From Comamonas kerstersii (GTDB taxonomy: Bacteria; Pseudomonadota; Gammaproteobacteria; Burkholderiales; Burkholderiaceae_C), in assembly GCF_008801935.1 (NCBI RefSeq), contig NZ_VZOT01000005.1, positions 1 to 64,000 on the forward strand: a stretch of 64,000 bases of DNA, written 5' to 3'. This document shows, in pieces, positions 41,329 through 50,203 of the stretch. The notes under the pieces were generated by a model that was not told the origin of the DNA, did no database searches, and worked only from the letters and a program-made list of their open reading frames with translations. A program made the position numbers and the translations under genes. Every line of letters begins with the position of its first letter. Within the stretch, counting starts at the first letter, position 1.

Positions 41329-41417
41329 TTCTGCGCATGCCGCTGCTTCCCAGCGTAAACGCGCATGGAGCGGGGGCATCGCGCAGCGCGTTTGGCGGCC
41401 AAGGCTGCTGCGCAGAA
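41329..41417. other. unassigned 89-base structured element
   Basis: A 9-bp perfect outer stem TTCTGCGCA (41329-41337) / TGCGCAGAA (41409-41417) encloses two further collinear stems, GCCGC/GCGGC and AAACGCGC/GCGCGTTT. Together they give a long hairpin with bulges. No coding frame and no known RNA family was recognised. It lies between repeat copy 5 and the next hairpin, upstream of tsaC. Confidence 0.4.
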
Positions 41418-41437
41418 AATATGGTTTTCCACCGGCT

Positions 41438-41469
41438 ACGCCCTTGCTTAAACACTTAAGCAAGGGCGT
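41438..41469. repeat. perfect 14-bp hairpin upstream of tsaC
   Basis: ACGCCCTTGCTTAA (41438-41451), loop ACAC, TTAAGCAAGGGCGT (41456-41469). There is no T run on the plus strand, so it is not a standard terminator. It is 38 bases before the tsaC start. Confidence 0.7.
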
Positions 41470-41507
41470 CTGCATTGGCGAGCCATTGACACACAAAGGA
41501 CATCAAG

Positions 41508-42506
41508 ATGATTTTGGATGGACAGCTTCAAGCATCGGTACAAGCCGCAGCAGCCGCCCTGCAGCGCGGCGAGTTGCTGGGCTTGCCCACCGAAACCGTC
41601 TATGGCCTGGCCGCGGACAGCGACAACGATGCCGCCGTAGCCCAGATCTTCATGGCCAAGGGCCGCCCCGCCAACCATCCGCTGATCGTGCATGTGGCAG
41701 ACAGCGACGCCATCACGCGCTACGCCAAGGAAGTGCCCGTATTTGCCCAGCAGCTGATCGACGCCTTCTGGCCCGGCCCGCTGACCCTCATCCTGCCGCG
41801 CCTGCCGGATGCCGCCAAGGCATCGACCGGCGGTCAGGACAGCGTGGGCCTGCGCTGCCCCGCACACCCCGTGGCCCATGCCCTGCTCAAGGCCTGCCAG
41901 CAGCTGAACCCGCCCGTGTGGGGGGTATCCGCCCCCAGCGCCAACAAGTTTGGGCGCGTGAGCCCCACCACGGCCCAGCACGTGGCCGCCGAGTTTGGCG
42001 ACGAGCTGCTGGTGCTCGACGGCGGCGCCTGTGAGGTAGGCATTGAATCCACCATCGTCGACTGCACACGCGGCGTGCCTGTGCTGCTGCGCCCCGGTGC
42101 GATCACGCGCGACGACATCGAACGCGCCTGCGGCCAGCGCCCACTCTCCAAAGAAGAGCTGCAAGCCAATACTCCACGGGCCTCTGGCACACTTTTGGCC
42201 CACTATGCACCGAACGCCAAAGTGCGCCTCATGGATGCCAAGCAGCTGCAGGCCGCGCTCGACATGCTGGGTACTGATGGCAAAAACATTGCCGTCTACC
42301 ACCGCAGTCCGCTGAGCAATGCCTCCCAGGGCGTGCACCTGCGCCCCATGCCCCAGCAGGCCCTGGGCGCAGCCCACGAACTGTTTGGTGCGCTGCGCGA
42401 CTTTGATGCCATTGGCGCCCAGCTGATCTGGATTGAAACCCCGCCCGACACCGCCGACTGGGAAGGCGTGCGCGACCGCCTGCAGCGCGCGGCCGCTGCG
42501 GGCTAA
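41508..42506 (+). CDS. tsaC: L-threonylcarbamoyladenylate synthase (Sua5 type)
   Basis: Makes threonylcarbamoyl-AMP from threonine, bicarbonate and ATP, the first step of t6A tRNA modification. It has 332 residues: a YrdC domain (1-210, with LPTETVYGLAADS and GIESTIVDC) plus a C-terminal Sua5 domain (about 230-330), so it is the long Sua5 form, not the short YrdC form. The partner gene tsaB lies 1.6 kb away. Confidence 0.92.
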   Translation: MILDGQLQASVQAAAAALQRGELLGLPTETVYGLAADSDNDAAVAQIFMAKGRPANHPLIVHVADSDAITRYAKEVPVFAQQLIDAFWPGPLTLILPRLPDAAKASTGGQDSVGLRCPAHPVAHALLKACQQLNPPVWGVSAPSANKFGRVSPTTAQHVAAEFGDELLVLDGGACEVGIESTIVDCTRGVPVLLRPGAITRDDIERACGQRPLSKEELQANTPRASGTLLAHYAPNAKVRLMDAKQLQAALDMLGTDGKNIAVYHRSPLSNASQGVHLRPMPQQALGAAHELFGALRDFDAIGAQLIWIETPPDTADWEGVRDRLQRAAAAG

Positions 42507-42522
42507 GCCCTGCCTAAAAAGC

Positions 42523-42551
42523 AACCAGCCCTCAGGCTGGTTTCTTTTTTT
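42523..42551 (+). terminator. terminator after tsaC
   Basis: AACCAGCC-CTCA-GGCTGGTT followed by TCTTTTTTT, between converging tsaC and dacB. Confidence 0.88.
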
Positions 42552-43969
42552 CAATCCTGCGCCACCCAGTCCACCAGGGCATCCATCACCGGCCGCGCGC
42601 CACCGGCATTGGGGTGGTTGATCATGGCCACCAGCACATAGCGCTGGCCCGAATTACCGTGCACATAGCCCGCCAGGGTGTTGGCATCGCGCAGCGAGCC
42701 TGTCTTCAGATGGGCATTGGCGCTGGCCTTGCTGCGGCGCAGCGTGCCGTCCATGCCAGAAATCGGCATGGACGCCACAAACTCCGGCATCACGGACGAT
42801 CCCCAGGCTGCCTGCAGCATATGACCCAGCGCCTGCGCGCTGATGCGTGCCTGGCGGCTCAGGCCTGCGCCGTTTTCCACGACAGGCATGTCCTGCGCAG
42901 GCCAGCGCAGCTGCCACCACTGCGCCAGTGCCGTGCGCCCAGCATCAAAGCTGCCTATGCCCAGGCGCTCCTTGCCCAGCGTCAGTAAGACCTGCTGGGT
43001 CATGACGTTGTTGCTGTATTTGTTGATGTCACGTACCACCTCAGCCAGCGCGGGCGACTGGTTGACCCACACGGGCTTGAGCCCCTCAGGCACCACCCCC
43101 TCGCGCACGCTGCCCGTGATCTGGCCACCCATGCTGCGCCACATGCCTTCCACGGCCTTGAGGGCAAAACGCTCTGGCTCAGGCAGGGCTACGGGCCAGT
43201 TCTTGTCACCACAGCTGGCGGGGTAGCTGCCGCGCAACTGCAGGCGCTGGGGATCGCTCCAGTCTGCCTGTAACTGCGTGCGCCAGTCACCACAGGCCGT
43301 ACCTCTGGGGGCCAGCGGCACCGTGGCAGGTGCCTGGATGCCCGCCAGCGGCAGTTCGTAGTGAATGCGCGCCACACCAGCGGCAGGATCGGGAATAAAG
43401 CCCAGCACCTGGGTCTTGTAGTTCACCAGCAGGGCATCAGACCCGGCGTTGTAGGGCCTGAAAGGCTCACCATCAAAGGCGGCAGGGTCGTGCCCCTGCA
43501 CATCAAAGGCGCTGCGGTCCAGCACGATGTCACCCACAATGACTTTCACGCCCATTCCCTGCAGACGGCCCAGCATCAGCCACAGGCGCTCAGACACCAG
43601 CTTGGGGTCGCCCGAGCCCTGGATATAGACCATGCCCCGGAAAGCACCGTTGTCGATCACCCCATCCAGATACAGCGGTGTGCGCCACACATAGGTGGGG
43701 CCCAGCTGCTCCAGCGCGGCATAGGTGGTCACCAGCTTCATGACCGAAGCCGGGTTCATGGACGCTTGCGGCTGCCAGGTCAGGCGCGGTGGCTGCGCTG
43801 CCTCGACCGGCGCCACATAGATCGACATCGCACTGGCAGGAATCTGCGCTCGCCCCAGTGCCGCCGCGACGGACGCAGGCAGGGACTGCGCAGCCGCACT
43901 GGCAGCTGCACACAGGGCCACAACGGCCATACTCTGGCGCACACTGCGCCACAACAAGGATTTGCACAT
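42551..43969 (-). CDS. dacB: D-alanyl-D-alanine carboxypeptidase/endopeptidase (PBP4)
   Basis: Periplasmic peptidoglycan hydrolase of the S13 family, 472 residues. The N-terminal signal peptide ends near ASAAAQ (residue 28). The active-site serine is S75 in PASVMK (SxxK), SNN supplies SxN, and KTGS the third motif, with the large PBP4 insertion between the first two. I start at MCKSLLWRS because the signal peptide follows. The open frame continues 86 codons upstream. It diverges from tsaB. Confidence 0.92.
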   Translation of the reverse strand: MCKSLLWRSVRQSMAVVALCAAASAAAQSLPASVAAALGRAQIPASAMSIYVAPVEAAQPPRLTWQPQASMNPASVMKLVTTYAALEQLGPTYVWRTPLYLDGVIDNGAFRGMVYIQGSGDPKLVSERLWLMLGRLQGMGVKVIVGDIVLDRSAFDVQGHDPAAFDGEPFRPYNAGSDALLVNYKTQVLGFIPDPAAGVARIHYELPLAGIQAPATVPLAPRGTACGDWRTQLQADWSDPQRLQLRGSYPASCGDKNWPVALPEPERFALKAVEGMWRSMGGQITGSVREGVVPEGLKPVWVNQSPALAEVVRDINKYSNNVMTQQVLLTLGKERLGIGSFDAGRTALAQWWQLRWPAQDMPVVENGAGLSRQARISAQALGHMLQAAWGSSVMPEFVASMPISGMDGTLRRSKASANAHLKTGSLRDANTLAGYVHGNSGQRYVLVAMINHPNAGGARPVMDALVDWVAQD

Positions 43970-44095
43970 GGGCACAAAGTGTAGAGGTGGCCTGCGCGGT
44001 TTTGCCAGAGCCCACGCGCATGACAATGCCATGCCGCCGATAATTGCAGGCTTGGACGCCACCTGGGCGTCCGTTTTTTCTGTGGCGCGCTCCCT

Positions 44096-44779
44096 ATGAA
44101 TCTGCTTGCTTTTGACACCAGCACCGACACCTTGTTTATCGCCATCCAGCGTGGCGATCAGCTGTGGCAACACCAGGCAGCCGGAGGGGCGAACTCCTCG
44201 GCCACCTTGATTCCCGCCATCCAGCAAGGCCTGAAGGCGCTGGAGCTGCAGCTGTCCGACCTCAAAGCCATTGTCTTTGGCCGCGGCCCCGGCTCTTTCA
44301 CCGGCCTGCGCACTTCGTGCTCAATTGCCCAGGGTCTGGCCTTGGGCGCCCATCTGCCACTGCTGCCCATCGACACTTTACTGGCCGTGGCAGAAGATGC
44401 CCGCGCCCAGCATGGCATGACCGAGCTCATGGCCGTGCTCGACGCACGCATGTCCGAGGTCTACCACGCAGGCTACCGCTGGAATGCACGCAACAGCCTG
44501 TGGGAAGCCACCAGCGCCCTGGGCCTGTGCGCCCCCGAAGCGCTGCAAGTGCCCGAAGGTCTGGCGGTGGTAGGCAATGGCCATGCCGCCTACCCCGACC
44601 GCCTGGCACCGGATGCCCGGCATCTGCCGGCCCTGCCCACGGCCACCGCCCTGCTGCGCCTGGCCCCCGCACTGATTGCCAGCGGGCATTTGATGGATGC
44701 CTCCCACGCGCTGCCGCTGTACATCCGTGACAAGGTGGCACAGACCACGGCAGAACGCGAAGCAGCCCGCAAGGCATGA
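44096..44779 (+). CDS. tsaB: tRNA threonylcarbamoyladenosine biosynthesis protein TsaB
   Basis: Non-catalytic partner of TsaD in t6A synthesis, 227 residues. It has the ASKHA-fold start NLLAFDTSTDTL and the conserved GRGPGSFTGLR near 60-70. rimI overlaps its stop by 4 bases (ATGA), the common tsaB-rimI arrangement. Confidence 0.95.
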   Translation: MNLLAFDTSTDTLFIAIQRGDQLWQHQAAGGANSSATLIPAIQQGLKALELQLSDLKAIVFGRGPGSFTGLRTSCSIAQGLALGAHLPLLPIDTLLAVAEDARAQHGMTELMAVLDARMSEVYHAGYRWNARNSLWEATSALGLCAPEALQVPEGLAVVGNGHAAYPDRLAPDARHLPALPTATALLRLAPALIASGHLMDASHALPLYIRDKVAQTTAEREAARKA

Positions 44780-45258
44780 TGGCGGCAGACTACCCCCTGG
44801 CCGCAGGCCACCAGCTGCTGCCCATGACCGAGGACATGCTGGACACCATCCTGCCCATTGAGCAGGCAGCGTTTCCTCACCCCTGGACGCGCGGCAACTT
44901 TGCTGACGCCCTGCGCAGCGGCTATGCAGCGCGCGTACTGGTGCGCGGTGACGAGGTGCTGGGCTACTTCATCGCCATGCAGGTGCTGGACGAAGTGCAT
45001 CTGCTCAACATCACCGTGGCACCGGCACACCAGCGCCAGGGCTTTGCGCGTGAGCTGCTGCAGTGCCTGGCCCACTGGAGCCGCCACGAGGCCCAGGCCC
45101 TGACGCTCTGGCTGGAAGTGCGTGAGAGCAATCTGCGTGCACGCCAGGTGTACGAACGCCACGGTTTTACCCAGGTCGGGGCGCGCAAGAAGTACTATCC
45201 GGTAGATCACGGCGAACGCGAAACCGCCATCTTGATGAACATGTCTTTATGTCCTTGA
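44776..45258 (+). CDS. rimI: ribosomal protein S18 alanine N-acetyltransferase
   Basis: GNAT acetyltransferase that modifies the N-terminus of ribosomal protein S18. It has 160 residues. The acetyl-CoA loop is VAPAHQRQGFARELL, and EVRESNLRARQVYERHGF is the typical RimI C-terminal motif. It overlaps tsaB upstream and the next gene downstream by 10 bases, so the three are cotranscribed. Confidence 0.94.
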   Translation: MMAADYPLAAGHQLLPMTEDMLDTILPIEQAAFPHPWTRGNFADALRSGYAARVLVRGDEVLGYFIAMQVLDEVHLLNITVAPAHQRQGFARELLQCLAHWSRHEAQALTLWLEVRESNLRARQVYERHGFTQVGARKKYYPVDHGERETAILMNMSLCP

Positions 45259-46097
45259 ACCTCGACGCCCGCCAACGTGCCATGCTGCAGGAAATGGGCA
45301 TCACCATCTGGTGGCCCAAGCCTGCGGCAGCTGCAGTCGCTGCACCAGTTCCTGTTGCACAGGCTGCTGCCATGGCCGTAGCGCAAGCGCCGGTTCAAGC
45401 CACAGCCACTGCGGTGGTGGATGCGCCTGCCACCGCAGCTCCAGCCGCCACAGCCGCCGCAGCCGCTATCACGGCCCCTGCTGCCGCACCACAGCCAGTG
45501 CCTGCGACAGCACCTGCACGCCCAGCCCCCACACCGGCGCCTGCAGTGGCACAAGCCCCAGAAAATGCCGTACAGGACACCGCCTGGCGCATCACCCCTG
45601 CGGTGCAGGCCTACCCGGCGGCCACAGGCGGCAGTGCGGACGACGCCTGGCTGGTCATCTGCGAAAGCCCCAACCCCGGCGCGCCACTGGAAGGCGACAC
45701 CGGCAAGCTGCTCAACAACATGCTGCGTGCGCTGCGCCTGCACCACAGCCCCCATGTCTGGATTGCCTGCATGCAGCGCCCCGGCCATGAGGCCCTGCCT
45801 GCACTGAGCCTGCCCCAGACCCCTGTGGACTGGCAAGACCTGCCCGCGGGCCTGGCTGCGAATGTGCGCCTGGCGCGCCCCGCACGCATGCTGCTGCTGG
45901 GCATGCAGCCCGCACGCGCTGTGCTGCACAGCCAGGAGGCACTGGGCCGCCTACGCGCCCAGGTACACCAGGTGCACGATGTGCCCACCGTGGTCAGCTA
46001 CGACCCTGCCTATCTGCTGCGTGCGCCGCATGCCAAGCCCGCCGCTTGGGCCGATCTGTGCCGCGCCCATGCGCTGCGCCCGCCGCCGGTGCTTTGA
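45249..46097 (+). CDS. degenerate uracil-DNA glycosylase-like protein
   Basis: A 282-residue protein. Residues 1-24 (LDARQRAMLQEMGITIWWP) match the start of betaproteobacterial family-4-type UDG-like proteins. A linker of about 80 residues is almost pure A, P and V. The C-terminal UDG fold keeps GDTGKLLNNML but reads CESPNPGAP where active enzymes have GExPGxxED, and YDPAYLLR where they have HPSxLLR. The iron-sulfur cysteine pairs are not evident. It is likely not a normal UDG. It is cotranscribed with tsaB-rimI. Confidence 0.7.
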   Translation: MSLNLDARQRAMLQEMGITIWWPKPAAAAVAAPVPVAQAAAMAVAQAPVQATATAVVDAPATAAPAATAAAAAITAPAAAPQPVPATAPARPAPTPAPAVAQAPENAVQDTAWRITPAVQAYPAATGGSADDAWLVICESPNPGAPLEGDTGKLLNNMLRALRLHHSPHVWIACMQRPGHEALPALSLPQTPVDWQDLPAGLAANVRLARPARMLLLGMQPARAVLHSQEALGRLRAQVHQVHDVPTVVSYDPAYLLRAPHAKPAAWADLCRAHALRPPPVL

Positions 46098-46181
46098 CCC
46101 CCTGCACCTGCAGGGCCAAACCTGCAGGCTTTGAACAGGCTCGGCATAATCGTGGGCTTGTCATATTTTTGAGATACCACC

Positions 46182-46303
46182 GTGGAAACCTACCCCAGTC
46201 GGTAGCTTCCATCCTCTCCCAAGGCCGTGCGAGGCATGAGGAAGGACTGGAAGCGCACCCATCTTCGCCCCGCTAAAGCCACAAAAACATTTGGGAGAGC
46301 TGC
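46182..46303 (+). promoter_or_regulatory. structured corA leader with anti-Shine-Dalgarno (candidate)
   Basis: Three pairings are visible. A hairpin GGAA/TTCC plus CTACC/GGTAG spans 46184-46210. CTCTCCCAA (46214-46222) pairs perfectly with TTGGGAGAG (46291-46299), which includes the corA Shine-Dalgarno. An inner GTGCG/CGCAC lies at 46227-46258. A 7-codon frame GTG..TAG (46182-46205) lies in the first hairpin. Translational control by Mg2+ is inference. No known riboswitch family was matched. Confidence 0.45.
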
Positions 46304-47290
46304 ATGCTCAATATCTTTTCGCTGTCCAACGGCCGTCTGGTCCAGGAAGAAATCGAATCCCTGGAAGACCTCAAGCGCTTCCAGCCCATCTGGGTGGACC
46401 TGGAGTCCCCCACCCTCGAAGAAAAACGCTGGGTCAAGCAGCACTATGGCCTGTCGATTCCTGACGACGCCATGGACCTGGACATCGAAGAGTCCGCGCG
46501 CTTTTACGAAGAAGACAACGGCGATCTGCACATCCGCAGTGACTTTCTGCTCGACGACGAGGAAGACCCCCGCAGCGTGCGCGTGGCCTACATCCTGAAC
46601 CAGCACAACACCGAGCTCAAATCCTGCGGCGTGCTGTTTTCCATCCACGAAGAAGACATTCCGGTGTTTCGCCTGCTGCGCCTGCGCGCACGCCGTGCGC
46701 CCGGCCTGATCGAAGACGCCAAGGACGTGCTGCTCAAGCTGTTTGACGCAGACGCTGAATACTCCGCCGACACGCTGGAAGGCATTTACGACGACCTCAA
46801 GCACGTCAGCTCCCGCGTGCTGGACGGCAACGTGACCGACGACTACGCCCAGGAAGTGCTGGCCGATATTGCCCGCCAGGAAGACCTGAACGGCCGCATC
46901 CGCCGCAATATGCTGGACACACGCCGCGCCGTGAGCTTCATGATGCGCAGCAAGATGCTCAACGCCGAGCAGTTCGAGGAAGCACGCCAGATCCTGCGTG
47001 ACATTGAGTCGCTGGACAGCCACACGCAGTTCCTGTTCGACAAGATCAACTTCCTGATGGACGCGACCGTCGGTTTTCTGAACATCAACCAGAACAAGAT
47101 CATCAAGATCTTCTCAGTGGCCAGCGTGGCCCTGCTGCCGCCTACCTTGATTGCCAGCGTCTACGGCATGAACTTCGCGATGATGCCGGAGCTGGAGTGG
47201 AAGTACGGCTACGTCTACGCCATCTTGCTGATGATTGCCAGTGCACTCGTGCCCATGCTGTACTTCCGCAAGCGCGGCTGGCTGCGCTAA
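46304..47290 (+). CDS. corA: CorA magnesium/cobalt transporter
   Basis: Pentameric inner-membrane Mg2+ channel, 328 residues. The long cytosolic N-terminal funnel is helical and acidic. Two membrane helices lie at the C-terminus, with the pore signature YGMNF near 288 and a basic C-terminal end (RKRGWLR). It is preceded by an approximately 200-base leader with a hidden Shine-Dalgarno. Confidence 0.95.
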   Translation: MLNIFSLSNGRLVQEEIESLEDLKRFQPIWVDLESPTLEEKRWVKQHYGLSIPDDAMDLDIEESARFYEEDNGDLHIRSDFLLDDEEDPRSVRVAYILNQHNTELKSCGVLFSIHEEDIPVFRLLRLRARRAPGLIEDAKDVLLKLFDADAEYSADTLEGIYDDLKHVSSRVLDGNVTDDYAQEVLADIARQEDLNGRIRRNMLDTRRAVSFMMRSKMLNAEQFEEARQILRDIESLDSHTQFLFDKINFLMDATVGFLNINQNKIIKIFSVASVALLPPTLIASVYGMNFAMMPELEWKYGYVYAILLMIASALVPMLYFRKRGWLR

Positions 47291-47332
47291 GCCCTGCGCC
47301 CGGCACGGGCGCGTCGCTTTCGCACACCCATC

Positions 47333-47426
47333 AAAAAAGAAATAGCGCCTTGTGCGCTATTTCTCTATGTTTCAGACACTTTTCTATCTGAAAACCAATA
47401 TTTTCAAGCGCAAGCAGCTATTTTTT
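47333..47426. repeat. dispersed palindromic repeat, copy 6 (includes corA terminator)
   Basis: The left part AGAAATAGCGC-CTTGT-GCGCTATTTCT (47338-47364) is a perfect 11-bp stem serving as the corA terminator. Then come TTTCAGACACTTTTCTATCT and the right arm CAAGCGCAAGCAGCTATTTT. On the minus strand the right arm supplies the last lysine codons and the TAG stop of hyi. Confidence 0.82.
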
Positions 47427-48245
47427 AGATAGCTCCTGCGGCAAGCGCCGCAGCCAGCCCAGCCCCTGACTGGTTCCGGCACGGGGGCGGTACTCGCAGC
47501 CTACCCAGCCCGCATAGCCCAGCGCATCCAGCACGCCAAACAGGTAGTCGTAGTTCAGCTCGCCCACATCGGGCTCGTGGCGTTCGGGCACACCGGCAAT
47601 CTGGATATGGCCCACACGCCCCGTAGGCAGGTACTGGCGCAGCTTCATGGCCACATCACCTTCCACAATCTGGCAGTGGTACAGGTCCATCTGCACCTTG
47701 AGATTGGGCGCTGCCACCAGCTGCACCAGGTGGTGCGCCTGGGCCTGCGTCTGCAAGAAGTAGCCCGGCATGTCCCGGCCGTTGATGGGCTCGATCAGCA
47801 CCTCCACCCCGGCATCGGCCGCAGCCTGTGCCGCCCAGCGCAGATTGCGCAGCGCCGTATCTTCCAGCAGCTTGCGCGGCGCGCCCTCGGGCATCCTGCC
47901 GCTCATCAGGTGAATGCGCGGGCAGCGCAGCACTTGTGCATAGCGCAGGGCCTGGAGCACACCGGCCTGGAACACCTGCTCCTGCCCCGGCAGACACAGC
48001 GTGCCACGCATGCCCTCCTCCCAGGCTGCCACCATGGCCTCGGGCGTATCACCGCCCGGTGGCGCATTGAACAGCACCTGCTGCAGGCCAGCCTGCGCCA
48101 GCGTATCGGCCAGCACTTCAGGCGCATAGGCATAGGGAAACAGGTATTCCACCGCGGTAAAACCATCGGCTGCAGCGGCAGCAAAGCGCTCCAGAAATGG
48201 CTGCTCGGTGTACATCAGTGACAGATTGGCAGCAAAACGTGGCAT
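47418..48245 (-). CDS. hyi: hydroxypyruvate isomerase family protein (Hyi/OtnI)
   Basis: TIM-barrel sugar isomerase, 275 residues from [17 protein letters not shown]. Metal-binding residues are in [12 protein letters not shown] and MDLYHCQI near 145-190. Family members interconvert hydroxypyruvate and tartronate semialdehyde or isomerise 2-oxo-tetronate. No glyoxylate or tetronate genes are adjacent, so the substrate is uncertain. Its stop codon lies in repeat copy 6. Confidence 0.88.
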   Translation of the reverse strand: MPRFAANLSLMYTEQPFLERFAAAAADGFTAVEYLFPYAYAPEVLADTLAQAGLQQVLFNAPPGGDTPEAMVAAWEEGMRGTLCLPGQEQVFQAGVLQALRYAQVLRCPRIHLMSGRMPEGAPRKLLEDTALRNLRWAAQAAADAGVEVLIEPINGRDMPGYFLQTQAQAHHLVQLVAAPNLKVQMDLYHCQIVEGDVAMKLRQYLPTGRVGHIQIAGVPERHEPDVGELNYDYLFGVLDALGYAGWVGCEYRPRAGTSQGLGWLRRLPQELSKK

Positions 48246-48264
48246 GGCGCCCTCCTCACACCCA

Positions 48265-49425
48265 TCAGCGCAGACCCATGCGCTGCATGGTCTGCATGCC
48301 CACAGCGGGGTCGTCGGTAAACACGCCATCAATGCCTGCGCTCAGAAAGTCTTCCATATCGGCCTGCGCATTGCCACGCAAGGCAGCATTGCTGGCGGGC
48401 TGAGCCTTGAGGCTGGCTGGCAGAAACTGGTTTTCCGGGCGCAGGGTCCAAGCATGCACTTTCAGACCAGCCTTCTGGGCCTGCGCGACCAGCGGAGAGG
48501 CCGGTGTGTTCTTTCCGTCCACCACGCGGATCACCATGCTCTTGCTCAGGCCCAGCCCATAGGCATAGCTGGCAATGTCGGCCAGGCCCTGCGGTGTGAG
48601 CATGTCTGCGTACGTGGTGGCCTTGCCTGCAGCCACGGCGTCATAGGGACTGCCTTTGGGCATGACCAGCTGCACCAGGCGCACCGCGCTCTGGCTGCGA
48701 AGCTGGCGCAGATTGCTGACCTCAAAAGACTGCACCAGCACGGGTGCATCGGCATGGTTCCAGCCATTGTCCTCCAGCACCTTCAGCAGGGCAGGCTCCA
48801 GCGGCAGGCCGATGGACTGAAAGTAGCTAGGGTGCTTGGTTTCTGGATAAATGCCAATCGTGCGGCCCAGCCTGGCGCTTTCTGCCTTGGCCAGGTCAAT
48901 GATTTCCTGCAGCGTTGGCACTTCAAACTGGTCGTTAAAGCGCACATTAGCAGGACGCACGGCAGGAATGCGCTCGCGTGCTCGCAGGGTCTTGAGTTCT
49001 GCCAGTGTGAAATCTTCGGCAAACCAGCCCGTGATGTCCTTGCCATCTATGCGCTTGGTGGTCTTGCGGTCAGCGAACTCCGGGCGCTCAGCCACATTGG
49101 TGGTGGCCTCTTTGACGCTGCCGTCGGCATTCAAAATGGCCATCGCGTTTTCGTGGCGCGCCACCAGCACACCATCCTTGGTGATGACCAGGTCAGGCTC
49201 GATAAAGTCCGCCCCTGCGCGCATGGCTTCACGGTAGGCTTCCAGCGTGTGCTCCGGACGCACAGCCGATGCGCCGCGGTGCGCAATCAGCAAAGGTCTG
49301 GCCACCTCTGCTTGTACTGCGCTGTGTTGCTGCAACGGCTGGCTGGTGACGCAGCCGCTGAGCCAGATGGTGGCGGCCAGAACAGCCCCCATGCAGGCCG
49401 ATGTGCGCGAATGACTGGCTTTCAT
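48265..49425 (-). CDS. glpQ: periplasmic glycerophosphodiester phosphodiesterase (lipoprotein)
   Basis: Cleaves glycerophosphodiesters from phospholipids to glycerol-3-phosphate and an alcohol. It has 386 residues from MKASHSR. An upstream TTG start is less likely. The lipobox LSGC places the acylated cysteine at 25. Catalytic [18 protein letters not shown] and [17 protein letters not shown] are intact. It is upstream of hyi on the same strand with 19 bases between. No glp transporter is nearby. Confidence 0.92.
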   Translation of the reverse strand: MKASHSRTSACMGAVLAATIWLSGCVTSQPLQQHSAVQAEVARPLLIAHRGASAVRPEHTLEAYREAMRAGADFIEPDLVITKDGVLVARHENAMAILNADGSVKEATTNVAERPEFADRKTTKRIDGKDITGWFAEDFTLAELKTLRARERIPAVRPANVRFNDQFEVPTLQEIIDLAKAESARLGRTIGIYPETKHPSYFQSIGLPLEPALLKVLEDNGWNHADAPVLVQSFEVSNLRQLRSQSAVRLVQLVMPKGSPYDAVAAGKATTYADMLTPQGLADIASYAYGLGLSKSMVIRVVDGKNTPASPLVAQAQKAGLKVHAWTLRPENQFLPASLKAQPASNAALRGNAQADMEDFLSAGIDGVFTDDPAVGMQTMQRMGLR

Positions 49426-49444
49426 ATTCCTGCCCTTGATCTTC

Positions 49445-49539
49445 AAAATAACAGGAGCAGCTAGCGCTTATGAATGCTTGTTTTCAAATACAAAAGACAT
49501 TGAAAACCTTGAATATCAAGCGCAAGCAGCTATTGTTTT
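49445..49539. repeat. dispersed palindromic repeat, copy 7 (opposite orientation)
   Basis: Arms AGCAGCTAGCGCTTA and TATCAAGCGCAAGCAGCTAT are complementary. The centre, read on the minus strand, is TTTTCAATGTCTTTTGTATT, so this copy is inverted relative to copies 1, 5, 6, 8 and 9. It lies upstream of the glpQ start. Confidence 0.78.
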
Positions 49540-49618
49540 GAATGCCATGCGTGGTACGCACAGCACTTGCAAGACGCATTATGGGCAGGCAGGCCTTGCC
49601 TGGCCTGTCACCTCACTG

Positions 49619-50203
49619 TCAGCCGCGCTCCAGACAGAACACTGCCGTGCTGGCGCGCAGATTGGGTAAGGTGCGGATGATCTGGCCTTCCTTCAGGCCA
49701 AAGGCATCGACCACGTTCAGGCGGTTCTTGTTGGCCAGCACCTCAAAGTCTTTGAACGTACCCACGCGAATGTTCGGCGTGTCATACCACTGGTAAGGCA
49801 GGTGGCGCGTCACAGGCATGCGCCCGCGCAGCACCGAAAAGCGGTTGGGCCAGTGCGCAAAGTTGGGAAAGCTCACCACACTCATGCGGCCTACGCGGGC
49901 CGTTTCACGCAGCATGGTCTCGGCATTGCGCAGGTGCTGCAACGTGTTGATCTGCAGCACCATGTCAAAGCTGTTGTCGTCAAAAATGGTCAGGCCATCG
50001 TCCAGGTTGAGCTGCAGCACATTGATGCCGCGCTTGACGCAGGCCAGCACATTGGCGTCGTCAATCTCCACGCCATAGCCGGTGCAGCCGCGCTCGCGCT
50101 GCAGATAGTCCAGAAAGCTGCCGTCGCCGCAGCCCAGATCCAGCACGCGTGCGCCTTCGGGCACAAGCTGGGCCAATGCTTGCATGGTGGGTGTCGCGCT
50201 CAT
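49619..50203 (-). CDS. metW: methionine biosynthesis protein MetW
   Basis: SAM-dependent methyltransferase-like protein, 194 residues. The SAM-binding motif [15 protein letters not shown] is near residue 20. MetW is always paired with MetX in betaproteobacteria and is needed for full homoserine acyltransferase activity. The exact reaction is not established. It overlaps metX by 4 bases. Confidence 0.95.
   Translation of the reverse strand: MSATPTMQALAQLVPEGARVLDLGCGDGSFLDYLQRERGCTGYGVEIDDANVLACVKRGINVLQLNLDDGLTIFDDNSFDMVLQINTLQHLRNAETMLRETARVGRMSVVSFPNFAHWPNRFSVLRGRMPVTRHLPYQWYDTPNIRVGTFKDFEVLANKNRLNVVDAFGLKEGQIIRTLPNLRASTAVFCLERG

Noticed and set aside
41329-41417. 6S RNA between purK and tsaC
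   Set aside because: The element is only 89 bases and lacks the large central bubble and length (about 180 bases) expected of 6S RNA. Kept as an unassigned structure.
46231-46256. GAGGAAGGACTGGAAG resembles the conserved core of RNase P RNA
   Set aside because: Only about 12 bases resemble it, and the rest of RNase P RNA is absent. It lies in the corA leader.
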